Positions 35,020-44,302 of a stretch of 64,000 nucleotides of DNA are shown here, in pieces. Source of the DNA: Candidatus Sulfopaludibacter sp. SbA3 (GTDB taxonomy: Bacteria > Acidobacteriota > Vicinamibacteria > Vicinamibacterales > UBA2999); the NCBI GenBank assembly GCA_945903265.1, contig CAMDNQ010000002.1:1-64000 (forward strand), read 5' to 3'. The first letter of the stretch is position 1. Each line of letters begins with the position of its first letter. The notes under the pieces were generated by a model. It was not told where the DNA came from. It worked only from the letters and a program-made list of their open reading frames with translations, and did not search any database. A program made the translations under genes and the position numbers.

Positions 35020-37965
35020 TTAGAACTGGAGCCTGAACCCGACCTGCGCCTGCCGGAACTGCGCCGACGTGCGCTGTCCGAAGTTCGCGGCGCTCTCCTG
35101 GGTGTTGACGCCCCAGTTCGGCCGGTTGAACGCGTTGAACACTTCCGCAATCACATCGAGCGACATGCGGCCGAGCGGCACGCGCTGCTGCACGCGGATG
35201 TCCGTCTTGTTCTGCGCCGGCTGGATGAAGTCGTTGCGCGGCACAATCGTTCCGTTCGGGCGGAGACGCGCGCTGCCGCCCGCGCCGGTCTGCCGCAGAT
35301 CGCCGCCGTAGCTGCCCGAGCTGCGGATGCCGGCGCCCAGGTAGTGGAGGCCGCTCACCTGGAAGCCCCTGCCCACCGCCCAGATCCCGTTGAACACCGC
35401 GCGGTGCCGCTGGTCGTCACCCGCAAGGGTCCACTCGTTACCCAGGTCGGGTTGCACCGTGAACGGCACGATGCTCAGGCCCTGGAACGGCTGATTCTCG
35501 GCGTTGTAGAACCAGGACATCGTGTACGTCGCCGAGCCCTGCCACCGGCTGCTCATCCGCTTGGTAAAGGCCGTCTGCAGCGACCGCAGCGATGAACGCG
35601 CGTTGTGCGGAATCATCGAGACGATCCCCATGTCGGGCCACGGGAAGCGCGAGCGGTTCGCGTTCGTATACGGAAGGTTGGTGCCGCTCGCCTGATCCCA
35701 CGCCATGTTGACGTTGTCGAGCGTATCCTTCTCGCCGCTGCCCTTGGTGTGGATGTAATCCATCTCGATCGCCATCGTGGCGCCGAACTGCCGCTGGAAG
35801 CCGATCGACGAGTTCCAGCTGCGCGCCTGCTTCATGTATTCCTCGGGCGCGGGCATCTCCTGCAGCGCGTTGAGGATGCAGGGCGCCGCGCCGGCAAACC
35901 CGCTTGCCTGCCAGCGCTGGAAGTTCGCCTGCTGGGCCGCGGAGTTACACAACAGTCCCTGCGCCGTGTCGTAGCTCGGGAGCGGCGCGCCATTCAGCGG
36001 GTCGGCCGCAAAGTTGGCACGGCCGTCATTCGTGTACTGAATGCGCAGCAGCTGCGTGTTGTACAACGGCCAGAAGGCGTCCACCGTCAGGGCATCGGCG
36101 AAATAGGTGCCGGATCCGCCGCGGATTACCGTGCGTTCGTTCATCTGGTACGCGAACCCGAGACGCGGCTGGATGTTGTTCGCATCGTTCGGCCGGTTCG
36201 CCGCATAGAACGGCGGCTGGCCGGCGCGGTACTCCAGACCCCGATCGTTCCCCCACGAGTTCCGGCTGAGGTCATAACGGACACCCAGGTTGAGGGTGAG
36301 CGCGTCGGTCAGCCGCCAGTCATCCTGCGCCCAGGCGCCGTACTTCGGCTGGTGATACTGGTTCGGGAACTCGCCGATGCCGATCGTATAGGTGCGCACC
36401 CAGGGGGAGATGGCGGCGAAATTCCAGGTGTCGGCATTCCATGGATCCGGGAACCACGCCTGCAGCTGGTCGCGCGATGGAATCACCGCGCCGCCGAACG
36501 TGCCGCGCGCATCGATGTTGCCGCCGCACTGGTTGCAGTTCAGGCTGTCTTCGAAGTGGTCGACGAACTCAACGCCCGCGCGCAGGTCGTGCCGCCCGCG
36601 CAACTCGTACGAGTACGTGAAGTCATCCCGGAGCTGCCACACCTTCTGGTCGCGATGCCGCGGGGCATTCGCGTTGGCGTTGATGGTGAAGCCGGTGAAC
36701 GTAATGCGCGGATAGCCATTCGTGATCCCGTTCGGCGCCTGCCAGTGCTTGGACCAGTTCACGAGCGTCTTGTTTTCGAAGCCGAAATGGCTCCAGCCGC
36801 CGCGAATCTCGTTGACGGCCCGGTTGCCGAGGACCTGCGTGAACGAACCGAGGTACTCGCGGTTGTGTTCGTCGACGTCGATCGTCGACGCGGGGTGAGA
36901 CGTCGACGATCCGGCGCCGAAGGGCTCGTAGCTGTTATGCCCTGAAATCTTTCCCATCAGCCGCGCGCTTGGCGTGAGCTGGTAGTCGAGCCGGACGCCC
37001 GCGAGCTTTCGCGTCACCTTGCCCGCAAGCTCGATGTTGAAGGCCGGATACGGCGTGTTCCAGATGCTGCTCCGCGGCTCGCGCTCGTACTCGAAATTGC
37101 CGAAGTAGTGCAGCTTGTCGGTGAGGATCGGGCCACCGATTGCCGTGCTGTACTGCTGGTTCTTTTGCGGGACCACGCGATTGAGCACCGGGTTCTCGGC
37201 GTTCATCCGGTCGTCGCGAAAGTTGCTGCGAAAGAGGCCCGAGAGCGCGTTGGTGCCGGACCGCGTGATGGCGTTGACCTGCACGCCGCTCGACCGTCCC
37301 TGCGTCGCGTCGAAGCGATTGGACACGAACTGGAACTCGGCAATCGCATCCTGACTGAAGCGCGGCTGCCCGCCTGTCCCGAGCTCGGACGAAATCTGCT
37401 GTCCATCGAGGTTCAACTGGAATTCCCGCGCCTCGCCGTTGTTGCGATCGGGCAGCGGAGCGCTGGCGTTGGTGGACGAGGTGCGGCTGCCAGGCGCGAG
37501 CAGCGCGAGCGCCATCCAGTTGCGGCCGGCCACCGGCAGTTCCTGCACCTGCTGCGGGTCGACGTTGCCGCCCAGGCTCGACGTCGACACATTGAGCAGC
37601 GCGGCCTCGGCCGTCACCGTCACCGTCTCCTGCACTGTCGAGGGCGCCATCTGTATGTTGACGTTCGCCGTCTGGCCCACGAGCAGCTGGATGCCGGTGC
37701 GCGCGACGGTCGAAAATCCAGAGAGCTCTCCGGTCAGCCGGTACCCGCCGACACGCGCCGGAAGCCGGTAGATGCCGCGTTCGTCGGTCACGGCGACGAA
37801 CGTATTGCCCGTCGCTTCGTGGACGGCGGTGACAGTGACACCCGGCAGCACGGCGCCGGTGGAATCACTCACGGTGCCGGTGAGCACCGCCTCCTGCGCC
37901 GACGCGTGCAGCGGCAGCAGCAGGACAAAGGACACGAGAAGCACCCGCTTCAGGACATCGGTCAT
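35020..37965 (-). CDS. Oar-like TonB-dependent receptor (copy 1)
   Basis: 981 aa from the ATG at 37965 with AGGAGG ahead. After the signal peptide comes a carboxypeptidase-regulatory-like domain (about 25-110: LTGTVSDSTGAVLPGVTVTA), then a plug region with QVQELPVAGRNWM, and a long beta-barrel ending in GFRLQF. The terminal Phe is the outer-membrane insertion signal. These receptors import or bind large or hydrophobic ligands. It is a close paralogue of the next gene, and the two are in tandem. Confidence 0.9.
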   Translation of the reverse strand: MTDVLKRVLLVSFVLLLPLHASAQEAVLTGTVSDSTGAVLPGVTVTAVHEATGNTFVAVTDERGIYRLPARVGGYRLTGELSGFSTVARTGIQLLVGQTANVNIQMAPSTVQETVTVTAEAALLNVSTSSLGGNVDPQQVQELPVAGRNWMALALLAPGSRTSSTNASAPLPDRNNGEAREFQLNLDGQQISSELGTGGQPRFSQDAIAEFQFVSNRFDATQGRSSGVQVNAITRSGTNALSGLFRSNFRDDRMNAENPVLNRVVPQKNQQYSTAIGGPILTDKLHYFGNFEYEREPRSSIWNTPYPAFNIELAGKVTRKLAGVRLDYQLTPSARLMGKISGHNSYEPFGAGSSTSHPASTIDVDEHNREYLGSFTQVLGNRAVNEIRGGWSHFGFENKTLVNWSKHWQAPNGITNGYPRITFTGFTINANANAPRHRDQKVWQLRDDFTYSYELRGRHDLRAGVEFVDHFEDSLNCNQCGGNIDARGTFGGAVIPSRDQLQAWFPDPWNADTWNFAAISPWVRTYTIGIGEFPNQYHQPKYGAWAQDDWRLTDALTLNLGVRYDLSRNSWGNDRGLEYRAGQPPFYAANRPNDANNIQPRLGFAYQMNERTVIRGGSGTYFADALTVDAFWPLYNTQLLRIQYTNDGRANFAADPLNGAPLPSYDTAQGLLCNSAAQQANFQRWQASGFAGAAPCILNALQEMPAPEEYMKQARSWNSSIGFQRQFGATMAIEMDYIHTKGSGEKDTLDNVNMAWDQASGTNLPYTNANRSRFPWPDMGIVSMIPHNARSSLRSLQTAFTKRMSSRWQGSATYTMSWFYNAENQPFQGLSIVPFTVQPDLGNEWTLAGDDQRHRAVFNGIWAVGRGFQVSGLHYLGAGIRSSGSYGGDLRQTGAGGSARLRPNGTIVPRNDFIQPAQNKTDIRVQQRVPLGRMSLDVIAEVFNAFNRPNWGVNTQESAANFGQRTSAQFRQAQVGFRLQF

Positions 37966-38096
37966 AGAACCTCCTGTATCGACGTGACGATAGCTTGGCG
38001 ACAGATCGCGACGAGGGAACGAAGAAGCCGACCGATGCGATGGGTTATGAAGGAAAGGAAACCGAGGGGAAGATAAGCGAAAACCCCCAAAACCAC

Positions 38097-38136
38097 AACT
38101 CCCAACTCCCAATCGCAAAATTGGGAGTTGGGAGCT
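38097..38136 (-). terminator. 17-bp hairpin between the two receptor genes
   Basis: Left arm AACTCCCAACTCCCAAT and right arm ATTGGGAGTTGGGAGCT pair at 16 of 17 positions around a six-base loop. On the minus strand it follows the second receptor gene, and GTGGTTTTGGGGG comes after it. The A+T-richer composition differs from the neighbourhood. The arms are themselves tandem TGGGAGT repeats. Confidence 0.6.
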
Positions 38137-38158
38137 GGGAATTGAGCGTTGTGGTGGT

Positions 38159-41050
38159 CTAGAACGTCACGCGGAAGCCGAACTGCATGCTCCGGAACTG
38201 CCCGTTCTCCGGCTGGTTGTAGTCCGCACGGCCCTCTTCCGTGACCAGGTTGAAGTTGGTCGCGTTGAAGACGTTGAACACTTCGGCGATCAGGTCGATG
38301 CCCGTACGGCCGCCGAGCGGCACGCGCTGCTGCAGTCGCAGGTCCATCCGGTTTTCATTCGGCTGGATGAAGCTGTTCTTCTCGACGATGGTCCCGTTCG
38401 GACGGAGCCGGCCGCTGAACGCCGCGCCGGTGGCGCGCAGGTCGCCGCCGTAGAACGTGTTGGCGCGGTTACCCGAGCCGTGATACACGAGACCGCTTAC
38501 CTGGAATCCGCGTCCCACTTCATAGATGCCGTTGAACACGAAGCGGTGACGCTGGTCTTCCGCGGAGAGCGCCCATTCGCCGCCGAGGTCTGCCGCGGTC
38601 GCGAAGGACACCGGCACGAACGTGTTCGTCGCCGGATCACCCGTGAAGGGCGGGGAGTCCGACTCCCACAGCCAGCCGAGCGTGTAGGTCGCCGACGCCT
38701 GCCACCGGTTCGCCATCCGCTTCGTGAAGCCGGTCTGGAGGCCGCGATATTCCGACTTGCCCTCGCGGGTCAACAGCGAGATGTTGCCCCAGGCCGGGAA
38801 CGGCCGGTTGGCGACGACGTTGAACGGGAGGTTCGCGCCGGTCGCCGGGTTGTACGAGAGGTTGACGTTGTCGATGATGTCCTTCTCGTTCATCCCCTTG
38901 TTGAACACGAAGTCCGCCTCGAGCGCCATCGTCGCACCGAACTGGTGCGCGAAGCCGATCGAGTTCTGGAAGCTGCTGCCCAGATCCGTCGAGAACCGCT
39001 CCGCCGAGACGAGCTCGTTCAGGGAGTTCTGGAGACAGCCCGCCCGGTTGCCGTTGTTGTGGCAGAAGAGCGACTGCGCCTCGGCAAACGTCGGCACCGG
39101 ACGGCCGTTGAACGGGTCGGCCGCGAAGTTCCACCGGCTGTCGTTGGCCACCTGGATCACAGCCACGAGGCTGTTGCCGACCGTCCAGAGCGTGTCCGAC
39201 GTGATCGGGTCGTAGTAGTAGAGACCCGAGCCGCCGCGCATGACCGTGCGATCGCTGAACTGATACGCGAAGCCGACACGCGGCTGGTAGTTGTCGGTGT
39301 CGTTGGGACGGCCGGCCGGCAGGAACGGCGGCACGGCAACGTCCTGCGCGCTCGAGTTCTTGCTGAGATCCCAGCGCACACCGAGGTTCAGCGTCAGGCG
39401 ATCGCTGATCTGCCAGTCGTCCTGCATCCAGACGCCCCACTTCGGCTGCACGTAGTCGAGGGTGAAGTCGCCGACGCCAATGCGGTACGTCCGCGTGATG
39501 GACGACAGTGCCGCGAAGTTCCACGTGTCGACGTTGAACGGATCCGGCAGGATCGCCTCGAGATTCGCCGGGCGCGGGCCGCCGCGCGCGTCGATCTCAC
39601 CCGCCGCGTTGCGGCGGTTGAAGCTGTTCTCGTCGCGGTGCAGGTACTCGACACCGGTGCGCACGTCGTGACGCCCTTTGGCTTCGTACGACAGCGTCAG
39701 GTCTTCACGGAAGCTGAACACGTCCTGCGCGCGGGTGCGCGGCCAGTTGGCGTTCGGCGTGATGTCGAAGCCGGTGAAGCGGATGCGCGGCGAGCCGGTC
39801 GTCGTCCCGTTGCGCGCGTCCCAGTGATTGGTCCACGACGTGAGACCGCCCTGGTCGAACCCGAACTCAGAGTAGCCGACCTTGAGCTCACTGACGATCG
39901 TGTTGTTGAACACCTGCGTCAGCTGACCGAGGACTTCGCGGCTCTTCTCGTCGGAGAACCCTGTGCCGGCCGGGTGATTGTTGTTCCCTACGCCGAATGG
40001 ATCGAAGCGGCGTCCCTCGTGCCACTTCGTCATGATGCGGTTGTTCGGCGACAGCTGATAGTCGAGACGGGCGCCACCCATCTTGATCGCTTCCTTGCCG
40101 CTCAGCGTCACGTTGAACGCCGGATACGGCGTGCGGAAGATGCTCGTCTTCGGCGCGCGCTCGTACTCGAAATTCCCGAAGTAGTGCAGACGATCGCGAA
40201 CGAGCGGTCCGCCGAGCGTGCCGCTCAGCTGCTGGTTGCTCATCGGCAGCACGACGCCCACGACCGGATCCTCGGCGTTGAACTTGTCATCGCGGAAGTT
40301 CGCGCGGAACAGCCCGTTCATCGTGTTCGAGCCGGACCGTGTAATGGCTTTTACCTGCACGCCCGAGGACCGGCCCATCGTCGCGTCGAACCGGTTCGAG
40401 ATGAACTGGAACTCGGCGATTGAGTCCTGGCTGTAACGCGGCTGCACGCCGGTGCCCAGGTCCTGCGTGATCTGCTGGCCGTCGATGTGGAGCTGGAACT
40501 CGCGCACCTCACCGCCGTTGCGATCCGGCAGCGGCTCGTTCTGCTCACCGGGGGTCGTGCGGCTGCCAGGCGCGAGCATCGCCAGGGCCATCCAGTTGCG
40601 GCCCTGCACGGGCAGCTCCTGAACCTGCGACGGGTCGATGTTGCCACCGAGGCTCGAGGTGTTCACTTCGATCAGCGGCGCTTCGGCCGTGACCGTCACG
40701 GTCTCCTGAATCGTCGAGGGCGCGAGCTGGAGGTTGACCCCGAGCGTCTCACCAACCAGCAGTCTGATGCCGGTCCGCTGGACGGTGGTGAACCCCTGCA
40801 ACTCCGCGGTGACGCGGTAGGCGCCAACACGAACCGGCATGCGGTACGAGCCGGTCCCGTCCGTGACCGCCACGAACGAGTTGCCGGTCGCTTCGTTGAC
40901 CGCTGTCACGGTGACGCCCGGCAGCACGCCGCCGGTGCTATCCGTCACGGTTCCGCTGAGCGCCGCATCCTGCGCGTAGGCCGCAACCGGCAACGCGGCA
41001 AGTGCCAAACAGAGAAGCAGGAGCACCCGCTTCACGAAACTACCTGTCAT
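38159..41050 (-). CDS. Oar-like TonB-dependent receptor (copy 2)
   Basis: 963 aa with the same layout as the neighbouring receptor: signal peptide, carboxypeptidase-regulatory-like domain (LSGTVTDSTGGVLPGVTVTA), plug with QVQELPVQGRNWM, beta-barrel, terminal GFRVTF. A good sigma-70-like promoter and AGGAGG precede the ATG at 41050. The high similarity of the first ~200 residues of the two copies, against more divergent barrels, points to duplication followed by ligand specialisation. Confidence 0.9.
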   Translation of the reverse strand: MTGSFVKRVLLLLCLALAALPVAAYAQDAALSGTVTDSTGGVLPGVTVTAVNEATGNSFVAVTDGTGSYRMPVRVGAYRVTAELQGFTTVQRTGIRLLVGETLGVNLQLAPSTIQETVTVTAEAPLIEVNTSSLGGNIDPSQVQELPVQGRNWMALAMLAPGSRTTPGEQNEPLPDRNGGEVREFQLHIDGQQITQDLGTGVQPRYSQDSIAEFQFISNRFDATMGRSSGVQVKAITRSGSNTMNGLFRANFRDDKFNAEDPVVGVVLPMSNQQLSGTLGGPLVRDRLHYFGNFEYERAPKTSIFRTPYPAFNVTLSGKEAIKMGGARLDYQLSPNNRIMTKWHEGRRFDPFGVGNNNHPAGTGFSDEKSREVLGQLTQVFNNTIVSELKVGYSEFGFDQGGLTSWTNHWDARNGTTTGSPRIRFTGFDITPNANWPRTRAQDVFSFREDLTLSYEAKGRHDVRTGVEYLHRDENSFNRRNAAGEIDARGGPRPANLEAILPDPFNVDTWNFAALSSITRTYRIGVGDFTLDYVQPKWGVWMQDDWQISDRLTLNLGVRWDLSKNSSAQDVAVPPFLPAGRPNDTDNYQPRVGFAYQFSDRTVMRGGSGLYYYDPITSDTLWTVGNSLVAVIQVANDSRWNFAADPFNGRPVPTFAEAQSLFCHNNGNRAGCLQNSLNELVSAERFSTDLGSSFQNSIGFAHQFGATMALEADFVFNKGMNEKDIIDNVNLSYNPATGANLPFNVVANRPFPAWGNISLLTREGKSEYRGLQTGFTKRMANRWQASATYTLGWLWESDSPPFTGDPATNTFVPVSFATAADLGGEWALSAEDQRHRFVFNGIYEVGRGFQVSGLVYHGSGNRANTFYGGDLRATGAAFSGRLRPNGTIVEKNSFIQPNENRMDLRLQQRVPLGGRTGIDLIAEVFNVFNATNFNLVTEEGRADYNQPENGQFRSMQFGFRVTF

Positions 41051-41086
41051 AAAAACCCTCCTGAAGAGTCATACGCCGAACGCAGC

Positions 41087-41115
41087 AAAGTAGGCTTTTT
41101 CCAAGATCCCGTCAA
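41087..41115 (-). promoter_or_regulatory. sigma-70-like promoter for receptor copy 2
   Basis: On the minus strand TTGACG (41110-41115) is separated by exactly 17 bases from TACTTT (41087-41092). The predicted start near 41080 gives a leader of about 30 bases that contains the AGGAGG of the receptor gene. This is the clearest housekeeping-type promoter in the window. Confidence 0.65.
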
Positions 41116-41241
41116 TAAGGAGTGCCCTTGATTTCGATGCGGGTATAGATGAATAGCGAGAGCCGTTCCGCTGCAGTTCCCTGAAATATCGAGCAAATCC
41201 GAGCCGGGACCGGGCCAATATCCATCCCGCCGTATCGGCGT

Positions 41242-43089
41242 CTACGGTAATCCGAATGCCAGCAACACGTTACCCGGGGTTCCGTTACCGAGCCCGACGT
41301 AGCCGGAACCCACGAAAAGCATGCCGCCGGCGACCGTGGGGCCTGGCGCACCCATCGATCCGCCCTTCCCCGGGACCTTGTTGACGGTCGGAAGCTCGCG
41401 GAGCGTATCGACGCTCCAGATCTCCTGTCCGGTCTCGGCGGCGTAGGCCCGCAGCACGCCGCTCTGGAACCCGGCGAAGACGACCCCGGGGATGGCCGTC
41501 AGCGCCGCCGTGATGCCGCGACGGGGGCCCGCCGGACGCGGCGGCAGGAACCACTTCCGCTGGCCGGTCACAGGATCGACCGCGGCCACCGTTCCGTTAT
41601 CGAGGCCGAAGTAGGCAGTCCGATCGTCGGCCGCACCGCCGAACAGGATTTCCGACTCGCCAATCTTTTCGACGAAGGTCGCTTTCCAGAGCAGCTTCCC
41701 GTTGTCGTCGGGATCGTGCGCGAATACCTGGCCGCTTTTGTTTCCCGCCAGCAGGACGCGACGCCCGTTCGGCAGGTTCATCAGGATCGGCGAGGCGCCG
41801 AAGTCGTAGTCGGGGCCAAGGTCCTTCGGGCAGTTCTCCGTCGGTTCCTGCGCGCACGCCACGAGCCAGACGTCGTCTTCGTAGTCCTGCACCGACCAGA
41901 GGATCTTGCCGGTGTCCATGTGCAGCGCCATCACGGCGTCGGTGTTCTTGTGCGCCGGCTCGGTGTACCCGTCGCCTGTTGCGACGTACACCGCGCGGTT
42001 CCGCGGATCGATCGTCGGGGCGTGCCAGATGGCGGCGCCAGATCCGGTCCATAGCTGCGTCCCCGTGGAGTTGCGGCGCGACGGTACCGGCGGTTCAGGG
42101 ATCGCATACGACTTCCAGATCTCTTTCCCGGTGGCCGCGTCGAGCGCGACGATGCTGCCGCGGAAGGTGCAGCAGGGATAGTTCAGGCTGCCCCCAGCCG
42201 CTTCCTCGCGCGACGACATCGGGACGTAGAGCCGGCCTTCGAAGAGCGTCGTCGATCCGGTGACCACGGCGAGGGGATGCGTGTCGCCCCACACCTTCCA
42301 TAGCTGCTGTCCGGTCTGGGCGTTTACGGCGTAGACCCGGCCGTGCATGTCGCCGAAGTACGCGGCGTACTGGCCAGGGGATCCGGGAATCGGCCCGATG
42401 TTGACCGCGTTGCGCACGCCGGTTTCGGCGAGGTAGGTCCAGTGGACGCAGCCGGTCGCCGCGTCGAGCGCATAGACGTACCCGGTGTCGACGCCGACAA
42501 ACACGCGGCCGCCGGCCACCGTGGGCTGGCCGTACACGGAGGACACGCCCGGGAAGCCGAACGCCCATTTCACGGTGAGGCGCGGCACATCGGCCGCGTT
42601 GATACCGCCCGCGCGCTGGAAGCGCGCATTCGTGGCGTCAGGACTCCAGCCGTTCCAGAGCGGCGCGTTCGCGATGTTCCCCAGCGGCGGACTCGCCACG
42701 CACCGGTTCGGCATCATCTTCGCCTCGCCGGCACCCAGCGGACTCAGCTTGCGCCCGCTGATGTATTCCGCCATCGCCCGCTTCACTTCGTCCGGGATGC
42801 CTTCGGCATGGACGCGCATCGCGCCGGTGGTGATCGCGCGGAGGATGGTGTCGGGCGCCATCTGCCGGAGCGTCGCGTACGTCGGCGCCCCTTCGACATC
42901 CGGCGTTCGTTTCGCGGCGTCGGCACCGATGCCCGTGTGGCAATTGGCGCAGCGCTGATCGATCTGGCGGATGACGCGCGACGGCGTCTGCGCGAGCGCC
43001 GGCGCGGGCCATGCCGCTGCCATCGCCGCCGCGAGGGTCACGTAGAGCGCAGGCTTCAGCCTGCGCGTCACAAAATGGCTACGCCGCAT
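41242..43089 (-). CDS. cytochrome c - PQQ propeller dehydrogenase
   Basis: 615 aa. The signal peptide is followed by a class I cytochrome c domain with heme motif CANCH (Cys47, Cys50, His51), then an eight-bladed PQQ-dehydrogenase-type propeller with tryptophan-docking repeats (WNGWSPDATNARFQ, VDTGYVYALDAATGCVHWT, AVNAQTGQQLWKVWG, ALDAATGKEIWKS). The cytochrome-first order is that of polyvinyl-alcohol dehydrogenase. It should oxidise an alcohol in the periplasm and pass electrons through its own heme. The ATG at 43089 has GGAG upstream. Last gene of a three-gene unit. Confidence 0.82.
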   Translation of the reverse strand: MRRSHFVTRRLKPALYVTLAAAMAAAWPAPALAQTPSRVIRQIDQRCANCHTGIGADAAKRTPDVEGAPTYATLRQMAPDTILRAITTGAMRVHAEGIPDEVKRAMAEYISGRKLSPLGAGEAKMMPNRCVASPPLGNIANAPLWNGWSPDATNARFQRAGGINAADVPRLTVKWAFGFPGVSSVYGQPTVAGGRVFVGVDTGYVYALDAATGCVHWTYLAETGVRNAVNIGPIPGSPGQYAAYFGDMHGRVYAVNAQTGQQLWKVWGDTHPLAVVTGSTTLFEGRLYVPMSSREEAAGGSLNYPCCTFRGSIVALDAATGKEIWKSYAIPEPPVPSRRNSTGTQLWTGSGAAIWHAPTIDPRNRAVYVATGDGYTEPAHKNTDAVMALHMDTGKILWSVQDYEDDVWLVACAQEPTENCPKDLGPDYDFGASPILMNLPNGRRVLLAGNKSGQVFAHDPDDNGKLLWKATFVEKIGESEILFGGAADDRTAYFGLDNGTVAAVDPVTGQRKWFLPPRPAGPRRGITAALTAIPGVVFAGFQSGVLRAYAAETGQEIWSVDTLRELPTVNKVPGKGGSMGAPGPTVAGGMLFVGSGYVGLGNGTPGNVLLAFGLP

Positions 43090-43108
43090 CAAAACTCCAG
43101 GAAAGGAA

Positions 43109-43210
43109 TCAGTCCGTGGTATCGGAGCTGCGGTTGATCAGGACGCCGGCCAGGCCGAGCAGGCCAAGCGTCACGATGACCACCAGGCTCACCATAATCG
43201 TCATTTCCAT
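43109..43210 (-). CDS. 33-residue single-span membrane protein
   Basis: This short frame begins MEMTIMVSLVVIVTLG and ends INRSSDTTD. One hydrophobic helix of about 20 residues with G and L faces is followed by a short polar tail. Its ATG follows the stop of the heme/helix-hairpin-helix gene by 2 bases, and its stop lies 19 bases before the PQQ-propeller gene. The position between two electron-transfer genes and the tight coupling support translation. A role as a small subunit or anchor of the dehydrogenase is inference; I know of no named family. Confidence 0.55.
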   Translation of the reverse strand: MEMTIMVSLVVIVTLGLLGLAGVLINRSSDTTD

Positions 43211-43212
43211 GG

Positions 43213-43698
43213 TCAGAAGGATAAGCGATCTTTCGCGGCGTCGACGCGGGCGGCGTCGAGCCCCGGCGCCTTCTTCAGATCGTCGATCGTCCTGAACCCG
43301 CCGGACTTCTCACGATGCGCGACGACGCTCGTGGCTGCCGAGGCATCGAGCAGGAAGAGCGCCGCAAAGTCGTCCGCGGACGCGCGATTGACATTCAGCG
43401 CTGCGAGGTTCGAGAAGACATACGTGTGGACCGTCGTCCACTCCTCGTCGGTGGCGACGGCGCCGAAACCCTTCATCAATTCGAGGGTCTCCCGCCAGAC
43501 GGGCAGGGTGCGCGCGGGAACGATCACCTCCGCACCGTGGCAACCCAGGCAAATGCGCTCGACGACGGCCTTGCCTGGCGCATCGGGAAGTACCGCGGGA
43601 GCCTGGAAAGGGCCGGTGGCACCCGCCGGATGCGACAGAATCACCAGGCACAAGCCGACGCTCAGGCCGCTGACGCCGCCCGCAAATAATCGTGGCAT
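43213..43698 (-). CDS. secreted heme c - helix-hairpin-helix protein
   Basis: 161 aa from the ATG at 43698, which has GAGG upstream. The signal peptide is followed by a small cytochrome-like segment with CLGCH and then a ComEA/PsbU-type helix-hairpin-helix domain (LNVNRASADDFAALFLL...VAHREKSGGF). No clear distal methionine ligand is seen. First gene of the unit with the 33-residue membrane protein and the PQQ propeller, so it is a likely electron acceptor or structural partner for that enzyme. Confidence 0.7.
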   Translation of the reverse strand: MPRLFAGGVSGLSVGLCLVILSHPAGATGPFQAPAVLPDAPGKAVVERICLGCHGAEVIVPARTLPVWRETLELMKGFGAVATDEEWTTVHTYVFSNLAALNVNRASADDFAALFLLDASAATSVVAHREKSGGFRTIDDLKKAPGLDAARVDAAKDRLSF

Positions 43699-43774
43699 AC
43701 ACCTCAATTATTCATATACTCCGCCCCGATCCGCTCGCCCGGTGCAACCATCACGTACATCACGAGGTGCGACC

Positions 43775-44233
43775 ATGTTGAACTCCCTGGACCGGCAACG
43801 CGATTCTGCGCTTCTTCTCCTCCGCGTGCTGCTTGGCTTGACGCTTGTGTTTGCTCACGGTCTCCCGAAGGTGCTGGCGCCGGATCGCTGGGAAGCGACG
43901 GGGCGCGCCATGCAGGCGATTGGGATCGGCTTCGCACCAGTCTTCTGGGGATTCATGGCGGGCGCGACGGAGCTGGCCGCCGGCGCGCTGTTCCTCGCCG
44001 GCTTCGCGGTGCGGCCCGCGGCGGCCGTCATGATCTTCGTGATGTTCGTCGCCGCCGCCCAGAGCCTGGCGACCGCCGGGACGCTCGGGGGCGGGCGGGC
44101 GCATCCGATCGACGCGGCGGCGGGTTACATCGTGCTGTTGATGCTGGGGGCGGGATGCTACAGCCTCGATCGCCGGCTGGGGTTCGATCGGCGGGGCGCC
44201 GCCGGCGCGCCACCGCCCGTGGTCAACGTCTAG
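43775..44233 (+). CDS. DoxX-family membrane protein
   Basis: 152 aa with four transmembrane helices, the first containing LLRVLLGLTLVFAHGLPKVL and the third GATELAAGALFLAGF, as in DoxX/DoxD-like proteins. DoxX relatives act with thiosulfate:quinone oxidoreductase or redox-protective complexes. Start is the ATG at 43775 with GAGGTG upstream. Divergent from the heme/HhH gene; 69 bases before the redoxin-DsbD gene, with which it may be co-transcribed. Confidence 0.8.
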   Translation: MLNSLDRQRDSALLLLRVLLGLTLVFAHGLPKVLAPDRWEATGRAMQAIGIGFAPVFWGFMAGATELAAGALFLAGFAVRPAAAVMIFVMFVAAAQSLATAGTLGGGRAHPIDAAAGYIVLLMLGAGCYSLDRRLGFDRRGAAGAPPPVVNV

Positions 44234-44302
44234 CTCGGGCAGTCGAGCGCAGCACGCCCTATTTACCTTGCAAGCGCGCCAGCGGCGGTCTACAACACCA
44301 GT

